Below, piece by piece: positions 1 to 7,183 of a stretch of 17,832 nucleotides of DNA. Every line of letters starts with the position of its first letter. The first letter of the stretch is position 1. Position numbers and translations under genes: made by a program. Source of the DNA: Rickettsiales bacterium. Lineage in GTDB: Bacteria; Pseudomonadota; Alphaproteobacteria; Rickettsiales; Deianiraeaceae. The notes beneath the pieces are model-generated. The model did not search any database. It was not told the origin of the DNA and saw nothing but the letters and a program-made list of their open reading frames with translations. The DNA is taken from NCBI GenBank assembly GCA_017477855.1, contig JAFUUN010000025.1, positions 1 to 17,832 of the forward strand, written 5' to 3'.

Positions 1-639
1 ATCAAAGTAAAAAACGACAAAATTGTTGATGCAAAAATCATGGTATTCGGTTGCGGCTCGGCCAAAGCATCAAGTAGTTATGTAGCCAAAAAACTTACCG
101 GTATGACACTTGACGAAGCGCTTCAAATCAAAAACACAGACATAGCTGAGGCACTCGGACTGCCAAGGATAAAATTGCACTGTTCTGTGCTGGCAGAGGA
201 TGCAATAAAAAGAGCAATTGAGGACTACAACAGAAAACAAAGTGGAGCAAAAAAGCCAACCAAGCCAAGCAAAAAGGTTGCGAATTTTTCCATTGACATA
301 ACCAAAGAGGCCATTGAGTTCACACTCTCACACCTGCAAAAACTGGAAAAAGAAGGCAAGAAAATCAAAGGCATCCGCCTGTCACTGGAAGAAGGCCATT
401 GTGGACTAATGTATAAGGTTCGCTACGTTGAGGACAAGGAGGACACCGACAATTTTATTGACTTTCTTGCGAAGTCGGGCAGAAAACAACTGCATATTTT
501 TGTGCAAAATGACATGGCGGAAATCCTCAATAAAACTAAGATTGAATACAAAGAGGAAAACCTTAAACGCGGGCTCGTATTCACAAATCCACGCGAGACC
601 GGCCGTTGCAGTTGTGGAAAAAATTTTTTTACGAAATAG
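1..639 (+). CDS. IscU-IscA fusion Fe-S cluster scaffold protein, 5' end outside window
   Basis: The frame is open from base 1, so the 5' end lies outside the window and the ATG at 40 is internal. The first about 75 residues are the C-terminal part of IscU, the scaffold on which IscS sulfur and iron form [2Fe-2S] clusters: GCGSA (Cys18 of the visible part) and LHCS (Cys61) are two of its three cluster-ligand cysteines; the first would be upstream. After a Lys/Pro-rich linker comes an IscA/HesB-type A-type carrier domain (about 95-212) with the C...CxC pattern, Cys134 in GHCG and Cys203/Cys205 in RCSCG, and the FTNP motif before it. Separate iscU and iscA genes are the normal arrangement, so joining scaffold and carrier in one chain is unusual. 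The assignment of both halves is strong by motif; the fused function (direct cluster hand-over) is inference. Confidence 0.88.
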   Translation: MKVKNDKIVDAKIMVFGCGSAKASSSYVAKKLTGMTLDEALQIKNTDIAEALGLPRIKLHCSVLAEDAIKRAIEDYNRKQSGAKKPTKPSKKVANFSIDITKEAIEFTLSHLQKLEKEGKKIKGIRLSLEEGHCGLMYKVRYVEDKEDTDNFIDFLAKSGRKQLHIFVQNDMAEILNKTKIEYKEENLKRGLVFTNPRETGRCSCGKNFFTK

Positions 640-838
640 CATTCACGTGTTTATCTTTTTGTGCCGCATTAAGTTCAGCGACATTTGTATCGATTTGTGC
701 ATTGAATTCAAAGTGATGCATGTCTTCTCTTTTTGGAATATAATTATTCAATTCTGTTTGATACAAAAACATTTTTTTCTCTTCTTCTCCAATGTGAGAC
801 CTTCTCCTTAAATCGTTGCTACTTCTGCTTTCTCTCAT
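629..838 (-). CDS. Possible small hydrophilic protein, 69 aa, unknown function
   Basis: This small reading frame ends tail-to-tail with the IscU-IscA gene, overlapping its last 11 bases. The product is highly charged, with an Arg/Ser-rich N-terminus (MRESRSSNDLRRRS), no membrane segment and no recognisable domain. Three things argue that it is real: it fills an otherwise empty 243-bp gap, an AAGG Shine-Dalgarno-like stretch lies 9 bases before the ATG, and a near-consensus sigma-70 promoter sits directly upstream (see the promoter entry). Against it: short length, no family match from memory, and ordinary chance in AT-rich DNA. I do not recognise the product. Confidence 0.45.
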   Translation of the reverse strand: MRESRSSNDLRRRSHIGEEEKKMFLYQTELNNYIPKREDMHHFEFNAQIDTNVAELNAAQKDKHVNAIS

Positions 839-854
839 AAAAACAACCTTGCAA

Positions 855-883
855 TTTATACCACATTTTTTTTATTTTTTCAA
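855..883 (-). promoter_or_regulatory. Predicted sigma-70 promoter for the small minus-strand ORF
   Basis: On the minus strand, TTGAAA (883-878) is followed by exactly 17 bases and TATAAA (860-855). Transcription would start near 848, about ten bases before the ATG at 838. The -35 box overlaps the prmC start codon on the other strand, so prmC and this promoter may interfere. The spacing and boxes are seen directly; activity is inferred. Confidence 0.5.
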
Positions 884-1734
884 TGACTTTTCACGATTTG
901 CTGTCAATTTCTGAAAAAAAACTACAAACAGAGCTAAATTTATCACCTTCGGAGGCCAAACGAGATGTTGAAGATATTGCGGTTTATGCCACAAAGTGGT
1001 CGCGCGCAGAGCTTATAGCAAGAGGTGGAAATGAAGTTGGTATAACTCACAAGGCTATTTTTGACAAGGCACTCGCAGACAGAATTACCGGCAAACCAGT
1101 GCAATATATTACCAACAGTGCATGCTTTTTTGGCTATGACTTTTTTGTCAACGAGAGTTGTCTTATTCCGCGGGTTGACAGTGAAGTTTTGATTGAAAAT
1201 GCGTTAAAAGATTGTACGCAAGATAATGTCAAAGTCCTTGATTTGTGCTGCGGAAGCGGATGTTTAGGATTATCATTTGCAAAGCAGATAGCTGAAAAAA
1301 ACAGAAAATACGAGTTGACAATGTTGGATATTTCCACAAATGCAATACAAATTGCGCGGTTGAATGCGCAGAAATTGGATGTCAAAGCTAGTTTCATGGT
1401 CGCGGATATCCTGCAAGGACTATCGCTGGACAAGCAGTTTGATGTCATATTTTGCAATCCTCCTTACATTGAAACGGACGAAATTGACAATCTTGATAAA
1501 CAAGTTAAGAATTTTGAGCCACATCTTGCGCTTGATGGCGGAGAGGATGGACTGAAATTCTACCGCGCAGTTGCCGAAAATCTCAAATCAATCATAGCAA
1601 AAAGTGGCAAGGCCTACTTTGAAATTGGCTACAATCAAGGCAAGACAGCAAGCGCAATTTTTACAGCAAAAAATTTTGATGTTGAAGTCAAAAAAGATTA
1701 CGGGAAAAAGGATAGGTGCTTGATTGTTTATTGA
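883..1734 (+). CDS. prmC: Peptide chain release factor N5-glutamine methyltransferase PrmC (HemK)
   Basis: PrmC methylates the glutamine of the GGQ motif in release factors RF1/RF2 with S-adenosylmethionine. The 283-residue length is normal. The N-terminal helical release-factor-binding domain (about 1-105) ends in the family signature PVQYI...GYDFFVN...LIPRVDSEVLIE, where the usual PRPETE is PRVDSE. The SAM-binding motif I is VLDLCCGSGCLGL (118-130; two Cys where DLGTGSG is typical), and the catalytic NPPY is at 192-195 (FCNPPYIETDEI). prfA, its common neighbour, is not downstream; the gene stands alone and is followed by a GC-rich palindrome that could end transcription. There is no Shine-Dalgarno sequence; the start follows a T-rich tract. 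Confidence 0.95.
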   Translation: MTFHDLLSISEKKLQTELNLSPSEAKRDVEDIAVYATKWSRAELIARGGNEVGITHKAIFDKALADRITGKPVQYITNSACFFGYDFFVNESCLIPRVDSEVLIENALKDCTQDNVKVLDLCCGSGCLGLSFAKQIAEKNRKYELTMLDISTNAIQIARLNAQKLDVKASFMVADILQGLSLDKQFDVIFCNPPYIETDEIDNLDKQVKNFEPHLALDGGEDGLKFYRAVAENLKSIIAKSGKAYFEIGYNQGKTASAIFTAKNFDVEVKKDYGKKDRCLIVY

Positions 1735-1737
1735 TAT

Positions 1738-1819
1738 GTTGCGCTGCCCGAGGCCACGCCCTCGCCGTTTGGCTGCGCCTCGTTCCTCGTCGGCCAAACG
1801 CGCTCCGCGCCGCGCAACA
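1738..1819. repeat. GC-rich nested palindrome (REP-like element or bidirectional terminator)
   Basis: A block of roughly 80 bp with GC content near 70 percent by eye, in DNA of about 30-40 percent. Outer arms TGTTGCGC (1738-1745) and GCGCAACA (1812-1819) are perfect inverted repeats; inside them CGTTTGGC (1766-1773) pairs with GCCAAACG (1793-1800). It fills the gap between the convergent prmC (+) and the 134-residue gene (-), where a bidirectional terminator is expected, but it is too complex and has no clear T tract. The size, composition and nested dyad resemble repetitive extragenic palindromes. No second copy exists in this window. Confidence 0.7.
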
Positions 1820-1821
1820 AT

Positions 1822-2226
1822 TTAACCGTGCCCGCCACGTGCATTGTTGCGATTGTTACTAAGATTGTGTTCTGCATTATCCTGAATTTGTTGAAATTCA
1901 TACGGAAATTCTTCTTCTAATGATAGCCAAATAAAATATTTAAATTTTTTAAATAGTTCTTCTGGACCAATTTTATTGATGTTATAAACCGGCGCATCAA
2001 CAATAGTTTTAAAATCTTTACCTTTTAGTTCTTCGTTTTGTTTATAGAGAAATTGAGGACAATCAAAAAGAACATCACCATTGCCAAGATTTTTAATCCT
2101 AAACCTAAGATAAGGTGTCAAATCAATACACCATCCTTCCAGTCGTCCAGTATCTTCATGCCGAAGATCCGAAATATCATTAACCCACCGTTCTTGACAG
2201 CAAAGTTGTAAAAAATCATTCATCAT
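1822..2226 (-). CDS. Hypothetical protein, 134 aa
   Basis: I do not recognise this protein. It is soluble, acidic and aromatic-rich (WCIDLTPYLRFRIKNLGNGDVLFD), with no signal peptide or membrane helix, and ends in a low-complexity Asn/Gly tail (SNNRNNARGGHG). The first two codons are both ATG. The stop codon is almost directly next to the GC-rich palindrome. Upstream, TTGAAA (2260-2255) and TAGTAT (2238-2233), 16 bases apart on the minus strand, could be a promoter, which would give a nearly leaderless mRNA. The gene is in the same direction as the lipoprotein gene upstream (51-bp gap). Size and composition would fit a small immunity-type protein, but nothing in the sequence proves that. Confidence 0.7.
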   Translation of the reverse strand: MMNDFLQLCCQERWVNDISDLRHEDTGRLEGWCIDLTPYLRFRIKNLGNGDVLFDCPQFLYKQNEELKGKDFKTIVDAPVYNINKIGPEELFKKFKYFIWLSLEEEFPYEFQQIQDNAEHNLSNNRNNARGGHG

Positions 2227-2239
2227 AAAGCTATACTAA

Positions 2240-2260
2240 TTGAAATATAGCAGATTTCAA
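2240..2260. other. Small inverted repeat between the BamB-like gene and the 134-aa gene
   Basis: TTGAAAT (2240-2246) and ATTTCAA (2254-2260) are perfect 7-bp inverted arms around a 7-base loop. No T tract follows on the minus strand, so it is a poor intrinsic terminator; it overlaps the candidate promoter of the 134-residue gene and could equally be an operator. Confidence 0.3.
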
Positions 2261-2277
2261 CTATTAATCAACAAAAA

Positions 2278-3468
2278 TTAAACCCCATCAAAATATCTGT
2301 TAACCCTTTGCGAAATGTAATCTTTTCCGTAGTTTAGATAGCTTGGGATACGCTCAGAAATTACAACATCGCCACGTTTGTCAATGGTTTTGATAGCACC
2401 GTTAATCGCGTTGAAAACGATATTATTGTTATCTTTGTCTACAAAAAAGCCGAAACCATCATCATTTTTCAGCATGTAGCTATTTAATCCAGTTGCAATT
2501 TGCCAACGAGGTTGACCTGTCAGCAAGTCAAATCCCATCACGCTTGAACGAATCCCGCCTGCCACGACAATGCCCTCGTTTTCAAATATGACCGGTGGAA
2601 AATCTATATCCAATATGTTGACAATGTTTCCACTGGCGCGTCCGTTTATGACTTTGGTTTTCCACACAATATCGCCACTGTCGGCATCTACCAGCGCTAA
2701 AATTCCATTTGAAAAACCAGCCAAAACTTTGTCTTGATATAACACAACCGGCGGCGTTTGCAGTGAGGTTGTAGCGCCACTGTCTTCCTCTATTTGCCAA
2801 TCAACCTCGCCCGTATTTGCATCCAGTGCAAGCAATTCATCCGTAACGGATATTAAATAAACCATGTCATTGTGAACGGTTGGGCTTGCCCCGAAGCCAC
2901 CTGTATAGTGCTTTTTCCAGACAACAGATCTCTTTGCAACATCAAATTTTGCAACCCATCCATTGCTTGCCGATGTATAGATAAATCCATCCTTCAAGCG
3001 CGCATTTGCCAACTGAATATTGTCTTTTTCGTTGCCTTCAAGAACTGCTGCGCTCCACTGCTTTTTTACATTTCCTTGTACATCAAGTTTGTAGGCTACA
3101 ATCTTCCCGTTTGTGAAGTCATAAATTGTGCCATCGCAGACAATCGGATGTACATAAAAGTCATATTTACCATCCCTCGCGAATAAGCTTTTATACTGAT
3201 TGTTATTGATTTTTGGATAGCTATCCATTGAAATACCACTGTTTTCTGGGTCAAAGTCGGTAGCTAAAAGACATGTATTTTCAACTGTTTTGGGTACACC
3301 AACATCAACTCCAATCAAAGAAGGGCTTTCTTCTATATTTGATGACGCAGAGAAAATAACTTCACCATCTTTTGATGTGTATTTATCCGAGCTACATGCC
3401 GAAAAAAAGACACCACAAGCGGCAACGACTACAACAAATAAGGATGTGTTTTGAATTTTAAAAGTCAT
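2278..3468 (-). CDS. BamB-like PQQ-repeat beta-propeller outer-membrane lipoprotein
   Basis: The N-terminus is a lipoprotein signal peptide: a hydrophobic stretch (LFVVVVAACGVFF) then the lipobox FSAC with the acylated Cys at residue 25, followed by Ser-Ser. The mature part contains repeated beta-propeller blades of the PQQ type, seen as recurring patterns such as GWVAKFDVAKRSVVWKK, LLALDANTGEVDWQ, ILALVDADSGDIVWKT and VMGFDLLTGQPRWQ (about 160-330). Length (396) matches BamB/YfgL, the propeller subunit of the BAM complex that inserts beta-barrel proteins, and the segment NGRASGNIVNILDIDFPPVI sits where BamB has its conserved loop. That would place it at the periplasmic face of the outer membrane and implies a Gram-negative cell. 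The usual partner der is not adjacent. Family is firm; the BamB role is inferred. Confidence 0.78.
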   Translation of the reverse strand: MTFKIQNTSLFVVVVAACGVFFSACSSDKYTSKDGEVIFSASSNIEESPSLIGVDVGVPKTVENTCLLATDFDPENSGISMDSYPKINNNQYKSLFARDGKYDFYVHPIVCDGTIYDFTNGKIVAYKLDVQGNVKKQWSAAVLEGNEKDNIQLANARLKDGFIYTSASNGWVAKFDVAKRSVVWKKHYTGGFGASPTVHNDMVYLISVTDELLALDANTGEVDWQIEEDSGATTSLQTPPVVLYQDKVLAGFSNGILALVDADSGDIVWKTKVINGRASGNIVNILDIDFPPVIFENEGIVVAGGIRSSVMGFDLLTGQPRWQIATGLNSYMLKNDDGFGFFVDKDNNNIVFNAINGAIKTIDKRGDVVISERIPSYLNYGKDYISQRVNRYFDGV

Positions 3469-3485
3469 TTTTGCGAATTAAAATT

Positions 3486-4316
3486 CTAATTTTTATTTTG
3501 CAATTTTTCTTTCATATTTTTTACAATTTCTTCTTTTGCAAAGTGAATCTTTCTATGACAATTTGGACACAACAAAACACAATTTTGAGCACTACTTTCG
3601 CCACCATCACTATAATGAACTATGTGATGTATTTCAAAATACATCTCGCCATTTTTCTTCTCAAAAGTTTCACATCCGCAACACTCGCATTTACTTTTTG
3701 CTCTGTTATGAATTTTGTTTATCTCTTCTGATGGAAAATTTTCCCTTGCGTAAACTATTTGTTCTTTTCTAAGTTCTCTTGTGTTCTTTTTCTCGTTTTC
3801 ATCTTTAATATTTTTTGTCTCTTCATCAATGTTTTTTTCAACTTTTATATTCTCCAAAATTGGAATTGGTTTTAATAAAAAATCGTAGTCGCCATTGCAG
3901 ATTGCATTAATAACAACTTGTTTGTAATATTTTTCTGTATCATTGTTTCTTTTGTTTTTTATTTTGGTTAGTTTATCAAGATAATCAAAACATTTATTAC
4001 CAAAATGTGGCATTGTAGAATTTGATACTGCAAACTCAATTGAAAGTTTATTATACTTTTCAAAGCAATCTCTATACAATTTTTCAATATAATAACCGAC
4101 CGAACTTATATGATTTCCTTGAAAATATATTATGTAATAAGGTGAACTATATGGCAGTGAAAAATAATCCTGAATTTTATTTGTTATTTCTTTGAAAGTA
4201 ATATAACTTTTCTTCTCCTTCACCAACTCAATAATTGCCTTTGCAACAAGATTTGTTTTGTCTTCAATGGAAATTTCTTTTCTAATTTGTTCTGCTCTTT
4301 TTTCTAAATCAGTCAT
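3486..4316 (-). CDS. HNH endonuclease domain protein
   Basis: The C-terminal 70 residues are a classic zinc-binding HNH nuclease: CECCGC (210-215), FEIHHIVHYSDGG (HH at 230-231), Asn245 and CPNCHRKIH (250-258). The two Cys pairs hold the structural zinc, and the His residues with Asn245 form the metal-dependent catalytic site. The N-terminal about 200 residues are Lys/Asn/Ile-rich and I do not recognise them; they may bind DNA or be a restriction-specificity part. The gene lies 46 bp after hisH and 17 bp before the BamB-like gene, all in one direction, so read-through is possible. HNH genes of this kind occur in restriction systems, phages and selfish elements; no methyltransferase partner is adjacent. 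Function beyond nuclease is open. Confidence 0.85.
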   Translation of the reverse strand: MTDLEKRAEQIRKEISIEDKTNLVAKAIIELVKEKKSYITFKEITNKIQDYFSLPYSSPYYIIYFQGNHISSVGYYIEKLYRDCFEKYNKLSIEFAVSNSTMPHFGNKCFDYLDKLTKIKNKRNNDTEKYYKQVVINAICNGDYDFLLKPIPILENIKVEKNIDEETKNIKDENEKKNTRELRKEQIVYARENFPSEEINKIHNRAKSKCECCGCETFEKKNGEMYFEIHHIVHYSDGGESSAQNCVLLCPNCHRKIHFAKEEIVKNMKEKLQNKN

Positions 4317-4362
4317 ATGAAAAAATGAAAACCAGTTTTAACTAAAAAATCAAAAATAAACA

Positions 4363-4932
4363 TCAACTATTTAGCCAATTATTCAACATTTTTTCTCCAA
4401 CTTTTCCACTTTTTTCAGGGTGAAATTGCATTCCTATGAAGTTATCTTTTTGTATTATTGCAGAAATTTTTGTTCCAAAATAATCAACAAAAGCAGTTGT
4501 ATTTTTACAAATTGGAACATAAAAATTGTTGCAAAAATATACAAGTTCACCTTTATATTTTCCATTTTCAATGCAATTCCAACCCATCTGCGGAGAGACC
4601 AGATTTGCGGGTAAGTGTTCAACTGTTTCATCAAAAATTCCAAGACATTTTGTATTAAATTCTGCTGAAAAATTGCACATTATTTGCATCCCTAAACAAA
4701 TGCCTAAAACTGGCTTTTTTGTTGATTTTATGCAGTTAATTATGTTTTGCTTTTGCAACATCTCCATTGCAACTTTTGCATTACCAACTCCGGGTATAAT
4801 TATTTTGTCGCAAGTGTCAAATTCGCTTCTATTTTTTACAATCACAACATCATTCACGCCCAGTCTTTTCAGTGCAAAACAAATAGAATTTATGTTATAG
4901 CCACCACTATTTAATATTCCAATTTTTGTCAT
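4363..4932 (-). CDS. hisH: Imidazole glycerol phosphate synthase, glutamine amidotransferase subunit HisH
   Basis: HisH hydrolyses glutamine and channels ammonia to HisF, which makes imidazole-glycerol phosphate and AICAR in histidine synthesis. It is a class I amidotransferase: nucleophile Cys79 in GICLGMQ, and His171 and Glu173 in QFHPEKSG complete the triad. The oxyanion-region motif PGVG is at 47-50 and the HisF-interface motif QMGWN at 115-119. At 189 residues it is slightly short. The canonical YFVHSYY segment is YFCNNFYVP here. hisF, which must partner it, is not in the window. It follows hisD after a 70-bp gap filled by octamer repeats (family B), and no Shine-Dalgarno sequence precedes the ATG. 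Confidence 0.95.
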   Translation of the reverse strand: MTKIGILNSGGYNINSICFALKRLGVNDVVIVKNRSEFDTCDKIIIPGVGNAKVAMEMLQKQNIINCIKSTKKPVLGICLGMQIMCNFSAEFNTKCLGIFDETVEHLPANLVSPQMGWNCIENGKYKGELVYFCNNFYVPICKNTTAFVDYFGTKISAIIQKDNFIGMQFHPEKSGKVGEKMLNNWLNS

Positions 4933-5000
4933 AAAAAATACTTTAACGTGTTAACATACTAATACAATATTTTCATTCCATCGTGCTAATATATTAATAC
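4931..5000. repeat. Family B octamer repeat arrays between hisD and hisH
   Basis: Two short arrays of the 8-bp repeat. In the first, the core tetramers TTAA, TTAA and CTAA begin at 4943, 4951 and 4959; in the second, CTAA and TTAA begin at 4986 and 4994, all exactly 8 bases apart. Together they fill almost the whole hisD-hisH gap. The first array, read on the minus strand, runs right into the hisH start codon. Possible operator or leader element for hisH; see findings. Confidence 0.7.
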
Positions 5001-5002
5001 AA

Positions 5003-6196
5003 TTAATTGTCATTAATTCTTGATGCAATACTTTCTGCATGAAAACCTAAACCTTCATTTTTTGCCATGCAAATTGTCTTTTCTCCGACAGTTTTCAAAC
5101 CTTCTTTGGACACATTTTGGAAAGTTATAAATTTACCAAATGACAAAACAGAAAGCCCTGAAAAACCTCTTGCAAAGCCGCTTGTCGGCAGAACGTGATT
5201 TGTGCCACTAAGATAATCTCCTAAGCTTTCGCTTGCATAACCGCCAATAAAAACCGAGCCAGCATTTATAATTTTCTCAGCGACTTGCGCTGCATTTTTT
5301 ACATTAATAATCAAGTGTTCTGGTGCAATGTTGTTAGATTTTTCAATCGCTTCATCAAGATTTTTCACAACTTCAATCCGTAAATTATTCAACGATTTTT
5401 CAAGCAAAAACCAACGATTGGATAGCTCTGCGACGCGTGTAATGTTATTTTTTATCCACTCTGCCTGCTGTTTATCAGTTGTAAAAAGCCATGCCTTGCT
5501 TTCTCTTCCATGTTCAAGTTGCGCCAACAAATCATACATTGTGTCCTCTTTTTTAGCTGTCTCGTCTGTAATTACAAGCACCTCACTTGGGCCAGCGGGC
5601 ATATCAATTGCAACAAATTGTGAAACCATTTTTTTGGCAGTGTCAACGAACTCGTTTCCAGGGCCAAAAATTTTATCAACCTTAGGAATTTCGCCAATTC
5701 CGTAGGCCATCGCAAAAATCGCTTGCGCACCTCCGATGGTATAAATTTTGTCAATTCCGAGCACTTTTAAAGCATATAAAATCGCATTTGAAGGATTTGG
5801 CGGAGTACACACAACGATATTTTTACAACCCGCGATTTGTGCAGGAATTATATTCATCAATGCACTTGAAAACAGCATATTTGGAACATAAACACCAACA
5901 TTTTCAATAGGTGTAAATTTGCGCCAGCACACTATTCCAGTGGTCGTTTCAACTTTTTCGTCCTGAAAAGATTGCAGTTTTTTGAATTCAGCTTTATGAA
6001 ATTTTGTGATATTTTCTATTGCAGTTTTGATCGCTTTTTGTAATTTTTTATCAACTTTAACATTATCAGGAATATTAAAAATCAAACTATTCCCTTCAAG
6101 TTTGTCAAACTTTTTACACAGATCTAATAGTCCATTCTGGCCTTTATTTAAGCATGTTTCTTTAATCCCTTCCACAATTTTTACAACATCGGTCAT
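5003..6196 (-). CDS. hisD: Histidinol dehydrogenase HisD
   Basis: HisD oxidises L-histidinol to histidine in two NAD-dependent, zinc-requiring steps, the last reactions of the pathway. Conserved motifs are present in order: VGVYVP (100-105), GGAQAI (155-160), GPGNEFVDTAK (178-188), AGPSEVL (201-207), Gln226 and His229 in AQLEHG (zinc ligands), the catalytic pair Glu293-His294 in APEHLI, Asp327 (zinc) in ESLGDYLSGTNHVLPT and His386 near the C-terminus (zinc). All zinc and catalytic residues are retained. The protein is 397 residues, about 30 shorter than usual, mainly at the N-terminus. It is downstream of hisG with a 116-bp gap that holds a hairpin and a long octamer array, so it may have its own promoter. 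Confidence 0.96.
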   Translation of the reverse strand: MTDVVKIVEGIKETCLNKGQNGLLDLCKKFDKLEGNSLIFNIPDNVKVDKKLQKAIKTAIENITKFHKAEFKKLQSFQDEKVETTTGIVCWRKFTPIENVGVYVPNMLFSSALMNIIPAQIAGCKNIVVCTPPNPSNAILYALKVLGIDKIYTIGGAQAIFAMAYGIGEIPKVDKIFGPGNEFVDTAKKMVSQFVAIDMPAGPSEVLVITDETAKKEDTMYDLLAQLEHGRESKAWLFTTDKQQAEWIKNNITRVAELSNRWFLLEKSLNNLRIEVVKNLDEAIEKSNNIAPEHLIINVKNAAQVAEKIINAGSVFIGGYASESLGDYLSGTNHVLPTSGFARGFSGLSVLSFGKFITFQNVSKEGLKTVGEKTICMAKNEGLGFHAESIASRINDN

Positions 6197-6212
6197 AAAT
6201 AAAATTTTAGTA

Positions 6213-6260
6213 TATTATCATGTTAATATATTAACACGTTAATACGATAATATGATAAAA
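6213..6260. repeat. Family B octamer repeat array upstream of hisD
   Basis: The longest octamer array in the window, six units. The core tetramers TTAT, TTAA, TTAA, TTAA, ATAA and ATAA begin at 6215, 6223, 6231, 6239, 6247 and 6255, exactly 8 bp apart. The unit consensus RYRTTAAY is self-complementary when repeated, so the array reads alike on both strands and can fold. It occupies the hisG-hisD gap just upstream of the hisD start (6196), a natural position for an operator. Confidence 0.8.
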
Positions 6261-6277
6261 AATAATTGTCAATTATT
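6261..6277 (-). terminator. AT-only hairpin with T tract between hisG and hisD
   Basis: AATAATTG (6261-6268) and CAATTATT (6270-6277) form a perfect 8-bp palindrome around one base; on the minus strand the hairpin, after hisG, is followed by a run of T. A second palindrome, AAGAATTCTT (6283-6292), lies closer to hisG. The stem has almost no GC, so termination would be weak. It may attenuate or separate hisG from hisD transcription. Confidence 0.3.
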
Positions 6278-6312
6278 GTTTTAAGAATTCTTGTTATAAA
6301 AAAATTAAATAA

Positions 6313-7170
6313 TCACTTAAACATCAAATTTACATCACTAACGATGATACCTTCCGCACCAAAATCTTTTAGTTTTTTGCAAATTTCAAATATTTTATTT
6401 TTCTCACAAAGCGTATGAATTGCAACATAATCACTATCAATTAAATTCAAAATTGTTGGAGAATTTGCCGATGGAAGAATTGATTTTATTTTTTTAACTA
6501 AATCTTTTTTTAAATTAAACATTAAATATTTCTGCTGTTTACCAAGTAAAACAGCATCAATTCTTATGAGTAAATCGTCCAAAATTTCACTTGAAAAATT
6601 CTTGTTCTTTATCAAAATTGCTTCAAGATTTAACACACTTTTCAGCTCTGTGAGCCCCTGTTGCATCAGCGTTGAGCCTGTCTGCACTATGTCAAAAATA
6701 TAGTCAGCAAAGCCCAGTTCTATTGATGTCTCAACTGAACCGCTCATTTTTACAATGTTTGATTTTATATCATTTTTTTCTAAAAAATCCTGCAAAATGT
6801 TTGTATAACTCGTTGCAATGGTTTTATTTTGAAGTTGTTGAATATCCCAGTTTTCGCCACTATTTTTACCAGCAAACGACAAATGACATTTTGAAAATCC
6901 AAGTTGTCGCACAATCTCCGCATTGTTTGCCATTTGATACTGTAAAAAACTATCCATTCCTAGCACAGCGATATCAAATTGCTCCTGCATTAAAACCGGA
7001 ATATCCCCACCTCTGACAAAATAAATTTCTAACGGAAAATCAACAAAATTGCAGTAAAGTTTTTTCATCGTGCCACTCGTTTGTAGACCGCAATTAGACA
7101 GCAAACTTAAAAAATCATTAGCAATTCTATCACTTTTTTGAACTGCAATTTTTAATTTTCCATCATTCAT
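6313..7170 (-). CDS. hisG: ATP phosphoribosyltransferase HisG (long form)
   Basis: HisG joins ATP and PRPP, the first and feedback-controlled step of histidine synthesis. The PRPP-binding loop ELGFADYIFDIVQTGSTL (151-168) is clear. Residues about 212-285 (ending LKDFGAEGIIVSDVNLMF) are the C-terminal ACT-like regulatory domain of the long, hexameric HisG form, which binds histidine and makes the enzyme independent of HisZ. Length 285 is typical. hisG follows the aldo/keto reductase gene by only 13 bp on the same strand, so it is probably co-transcribed from upstream, perhaps from the regulator gene itself. Confidence 0.96.
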   Translation of the reverse strand: MNDGKLKIAVQKSDRIANDFLSLLSNCGLQTSGTMKKLYCNFVDFPLEIYFVRGGDIPVLMQEQFDIAVLGMDSFLQYQMANNAEIVRQLGFSKCHLSFAGKNSGENWDIQQLQNKTIATSYTNILQDFLEKNDIKSNIVKMSGSVETSIELGFADYIFDIVQTGSTLMQQGLTELKSVLNLEAILIKNKNFSSEILDDLLIRIDAVLLGKQQKYLMFNLKKDLVKKIKSILPSANSPTILNLIDSDYVAIHTLCEKNKIFEICKKLKDFGAEGIIVSDVNLMFK

Positions 7171-7183
7171 AAACTATTTTATA

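Noticed and set aside
1738..1819. Simple rho-independent terminator for prmC
   Set aside because: The element is long and nested, with no T tract directly after either arm set; termination may occur but does not explain its size.
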